From Clostridia bacterium (GTDB lineage: Bacteria > Bacillota > Clostridia > Christensenellales > CAG-138): DNA of 64,000 bases. The stretch is from NCBI GenBank assembly GCA_017394835.1, contig JAFPXD010000062.1, positions 1-64,000 on the forward strand. The letters run 5' to 3'. Each line of letters begins with the position of its first letter. Position 1 is the first letter of the stretch. The position numbers and the translations under genes were made by a program. The notes beneath the pieces were generated by a model. It did no database searches. It was not told where the DNA came from and was given only the letters and a program-made list of their open reading frames with translations. Shown here piece by piece: positions 61,359 through 64,000 of the stretch.

Positions 61359-63308
61359 ATGTCCGTATCCGAATCTTCCGGCATGGCGGAATACATAAAA
61401 GCCAACCGTCTTGCACTGAAAGAAAAAAAGGCCCTTGAGGCCCGCGGGCTCTGCCCCAACCCCGCCGTGCTCGACGCCCTGTTCCCCGAGGCGGCGCACC
61501 TTTCCGGCGTGGATCTGCCCGTGATCGAAATACCCGCCGACCGTATCGCAGGCGCAGTCTCGGCGGGCAGGGTGAGCGCGTTTTCCGCTTCGTTCCTGCC
61601 GCTGCCCGAGCCCAATACCGAGTTCGGCTCGAAATGGATCGCGCTGTGCGAGGCGCATCTTTCCGACACGGGCATACGCGAGCCGGTCGACTGCGTCGAA
61701 TACTTGGGCAGCTTCTACGTGAAGGAGGGCAACAAGCGCGTGAGCGTGCTCAGGTATTTCGGCGCGGTAAGGATCTCGGCAAGGGTGAGAAGGCTGCTGC
61801 CGCCGCGCACGGGCGCGCCCCGAACGGAGGCGTATTACGAGTTCCTCGATTTTTACGGGCAGACCGGGATATACGACATACAGTTCACAAGGCCCGGCGA
61901 ATACGCGCGCCTTGCGGCTGCCCTGGGGAAAAAGCCGGACGCGGAATGGACCGAAAGGGAGAGCAGGCAGCTTGCTTCCGTATTCCACGGCTTCAAGGAA
62001 GCGTTCGCCTCGCTCACGGAAAACGACCGGACGGCGGACGCGGAGGACGCGTTCATGCTGTTTTTGAAGGCCTACTCCTATGAGCAGCTTGCCGATATGT
62101 CCCCGCAGGAGCTTAAAAAAGCGCTCGCGGCCATTTGGAACGACGTAAAGACCTCCTCCGAGCCGGAGAGCCTCACAGTAAAAACGGCGGCGGAGGACGG
62201 CGAGAAGAAGGGCGTCATATCGAAGCTCATATCCATACTGCCGAAGCATCTCGATATCGCGTTCATCTATCAGGGCGACGCGCAGAGCAGCGCGTGGACG
62301 CGCGGCCATGCGGAGGGCGCCGCTTATCTTAAAAACGCGCTCGCGGGGAGCGTGACCGTTAAGGAATACTGCCATGCGGACACGCCGGAGGACGCGGACG
62401 CCGTTATAGCCGAGGCCGTGCGGGAAGGCTCCGACCTCGTTTTCACCACCACTCCCCCGCTGCTCGGCACCTCGCTCAAGGCGGCGGTCAAATACCCGAA
62501 GACCGCCTTCTACAACTGCTCCGCCTGCCAGCCGCTTTCAAGCATCAAAAGCTATTACTGCCGCACCTACGAGGGCAAATTCATAACGGGCGTTATCGCG
62601 GGCGCTTTGGCGGAAAACGATCTCGTGGGCTATATAGGCTCCTACCCGATAATGGGCGTGCCCGCTTCGATAAACGCGTTCGCTCTCGGAGTCGGCATGA
62701 CAAATCCGAGGGCAAAAATACTGCTCGAGTGGAGCTGTACGGAGATCGACTGCGTGAAGAAGCTGCGCGGCAGGGGCGTTCGGGTGATATCGAACCGCGA
62801 TATCCCCACCCCCGACGCGAGCTATCTCAGTCACGGCTATTACGGCACCTTTGTTTTGGACGAAAACGGAGAGCCCCTGCCCGCGGCCTCGCCCGTATGG
62901 ATGTGGGGCAGGCTTTATGAAAGCATAGTGCGCCAGATACTCTCCGGCGCCGCCGATAAAAAGGAGCTTGCCGTAAACTACTGGCTCGGGATGGATTCCG
63001 GCGTCATCGACGCCGCGGTATCGGAGAACGTGCCGGAGGGCGTGAGAAGGCTTGCCGGCATCCTTGCGGAAAGGCTCCGCGCGGGTAAGCTCGACATATT
63101 CGCCCAAAGGCTCGCCGCGCAGGACGGAAGCCTTATTTCGGACGGAGCCGCCCCGCTCACCTCGCTGGAGATACTGAAGATGGATAAGCTCGCGGCTTCC
63201 GTAGAGGGGCATATCCCCGGATACGACGAGCTGCTCCCCCTCTCCCGCCCGCTCGTGCGCTCGCTCGGGATCTACAGGGAAAAGCTGCCGCCCGAGCTTC
63301 GGGAGTGA
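61359..63308 (+). CDS. ParB-like domain fused to a BMP-type substrate-binding domain
   Basis: 649 residues from ATG at 61359 (CGGAGGAAA). There is no signal peptide or lipobox. Residues about 95-150 resemble a ParB/sulfiredoxin-like fold (YLGSFYVKEGNKRVSVLRYFGA). The C-terminal half, after DIAFIYQGDAQSSAWTRGHAEGA, is a basic-membrane-protein (PnrA/Med) periplasmic-type ligand-binding domain with GSDLVFTTTPP and KFITGVIAGALAENDLVGYIG. A cytoplasmic nucleoside-sensor role is possible. Stop overlaps the region of the next start. Confidence 0.75.
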   Translation: MSVSESSGMAEYIKANRLALKEKKALEARGLCPNPAVLDALFPEAAHLSGVDLPVIEIPADRIAGAVSAGRVSAFSASFLPLPEPNTEFGSKWIALCEAHLSDTGIREPVDCVEYLGSFYVKEGNKRVSVLRYFGAVRISARVRRLLPPRTGAPRTEAYYEFLDFYGQTGIYDIQFTRPGEYARLAAALGKKPDAEWTERESRQLASVFHGFKEAFASLTENDRTADAEDAFMLFLKAYSYEQLADMSPQELKKALAAIWNDVKTSSEPESLTVKTAAEDGEKKGVISKLISILPKHLDIAFIYQGDAQSSAWTRGHAEGAAYLKNALAGSVTVKEYCHADTPEDADAVIAEAVREGSDLVFTTTPPLLGTSLKAAVKYPKTAFYNCSACQPLSSIKSYYCRTYEGKFITGVIAGALAENDLVGYIGSYPIMGVPASINAFALGVGMTNPRAKILLEWSCTEIDCVKKLRGRGVRVISNRDIPTPDASYLSHGYYGTFVLDENGEPLPAASPVWMWGRLYESIVRQILSGAADKKELAVNYWLGMDSGVIDAAVSENVPEGVRRLAGILAERLRAGKLDIFAQRLAAQDGSLISDGAAPLTSLEILKMDKLAASVEGHIPGYDELLPLSRPLVRSLGIYREKLPPELRE

Positions 63309-63316
63309 CCGATCTT

Positions 63317-63671
63317 ATGAAAATACTTGCCGTTTCCGATCACGAAGCTCCCGCTCTCTGGGATCACTACATCCCCGGCAGGCTCGACAGCTACGACTTG
63401 ATCCTTGCCTGCGGAGACTTGAAGGCGGAGTATCTCACCTTTCTCGTCACCATGAGCCATGCGCGCCTCCTGTACGTGCACGGGAATCACGACGGCGGTT
63501 ATGCCCTGCGCCCGCCGGAGGGCTGCGACGATATCGACGGCAGGCTCGTCGTGTATAACGGCGTGCGCATACTCGGCCTCGGCGGCTGCCTTTGGTACCG
63601 CGAGGGACCGCATCAATACACCGAAAAGCAGATGCGGCGGCGGATCCGGCGCCTGAAGCGTTCCATAAGGC
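63317..63671 (+). pseudogene. Metallophosphoesterase gene, 3' end lost
   Basis: From ATG at 63317 about 118 codons follow a calcineurin-like phosphoesterase: KILAVSDHE, LILACGDLKAEYL, YVHGNHDG and GLGGCLWYREG. The chain should run on for about 100 residues but after QMRRRIRRLKRSIRR it changes into a different gene. The frame then stops at 63712. Confidence 0.75.
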
Positions 63672-63990
63672 GTGTGGGCGTCAGCGCATCTCGATCGCCC
63701 GTGCGCTCTTAAAAGACGCGTCGATCGTGCTTTTAGACGAGGCGACGGCTTCGCTTGACGTGGAAAACGAAACCAAGGTGCAGGGCGCGCTTTCGCATCT
63801 GCTCGCGGGCAAGACCGTTCTTGTCATCGCCCACCGTATGCGCACCGTCGAGGCGGCGGACAAGATCGTCGTGCTGAAGGACGGTAAAGTCGCGGAAGAG
63901 GGTTCGCCGAAAGAGCTTTACGAAAACGAGGACGGCATTTTCCGCCGCATGGCGGATCTCCAGTCCGCAAGCGCCTCGTGGAGCGTGTAA
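63672..63990 (+). pseudogene. 3' end of an ABC exporter ATPase gene
   Basis: From about 63672 the frame reads GRQRISIARALL (ABC signature tail), VLLDEATASLD (Walker B) and VIAHRMRTVEAADKIVVLKDG, ending MADLQSASASW and stop. The transmembrane part, Walker A and Q-loop are missing. Type is the MsbA/MdlB-like multidrug exporter. It is fused directly to the truncated phosphoesterase. Confidence 0.8.
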
Positions 63991-64000
63991 CGATCCGGGA

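Noticed and set aside
61341..62375. 344-codon minus-strand frame opposite the BMP fusion gene
   Set aside because: Arg-rich, low-complexity product without ribosome site; the plus-strand gene has domain support.

Overview
The window looks like a chromosomal segment of an uncultured gut or rumen Clostridia-type Firmicute. It carries large secreted proteins with cohesin-like and dockerin domains, a rhamnoside-utilisation operon, Firmicutes-style conjugative-element genes, TnpV, YolD, CPBP and PrsW proteases and ECF sigma factors. Genes sit behind strong GGAGG-type ribosome binding sites, often with ATGA overlaps. Base composition is mosaic: roughly the first 14 kb is AT-richer, most of the rest is GC-richer, and AT-rich patches lie at about 21.75-22.9, 33.0-34.0 and 38.2-39.0 kb. 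I can place the organism only to this broad level from the sequence.

Region 1 (1-14.2 kb): three large minus-strand genes encode a secreted NlpC/P60-like protein (cut by the window edge), a 2012-residue M23 peptidase/cohesin/dockerin protein, and a scaffoldin-like protein with two near-identical cohesin-like domains, twelve exactly 70-residue repeats and a dockerin. Just upstream, a tyrosine recombinase gene lies inside a 1499-bp segment bounded by a perfect 28-bp inverted repeat (12675-12702 and 14146-14173). A near-consensus promoter inside that segment points out across the left repeat into the three genes, and a strong terminator sits just outside the right repeat. This is the layout of a self-inverting ON/OFF promoter switch for the cell-surface operon and is the most interesting signal here.

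Region 2 (14.3-27.8 kb): an integrative element. It has a divergent pair (HTH/ImmA-type protease and S24 LexA-like repressor) with shared TTGCAA operator-like boxes, a Y-family polymerase/YolD cassette, an MmeI-like single-chain restriction-modification enzyme with a composition break in its middle, a sigma-4-like regulator, four tandem excisionase-like proteins, an integrase and a DUF4143-type ATPase. The right end is a 3' fragment of a tRNA-Arg(CCT) gene with its terminator, flanked by paired 9-bp direct repeats with an 11-bp period.

Region 3 (28.1-39.8 kb): debris of a second conjugative element (PcfB-like tail, small Cys-rich protein, doubly truncated VirD4, TnpV) split by about 8.5 kb of cargo: methyltransferase, GNATs, TetR with a 40-bp palindromic operator, cysteine hydrolase, nucleotidyltransferase-GNAT fusion, metallopeptidases, pyrophosphatase-like protein, CPBP protease, and two gene fragments.

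Region 4 (39.9-50.9 kb): a rhamnoside catabolic locus, GH3 - GPH transporter - GH78 rhamnosidase - rhaB - rhaA - rhaD, divergent from an AraC regulator. Exported rhamnosides would be imported, cleaved, isomerised, phosphorylated and split by aldolase.

Region 5 (51-64 kb): flavodoxin-like proteins, an alpha/beta hydrolase, a LytTR/DUF3021 pair, an ECF sigma factor with a membrane-anchored beta-propeller partner, an IS1182-type remnant, a 41-residue peptide gene, an internally duplicated protein of unknown function, a PrsW-like protease, a LacI tail fragment, a ParB-like/BMP fusion protein, and a metallophosphoesterase-ABC transporter deletion junction. Three copies of one promoter module (28.57, 34.79 and 58.68 kb) link regions 3 and 5.
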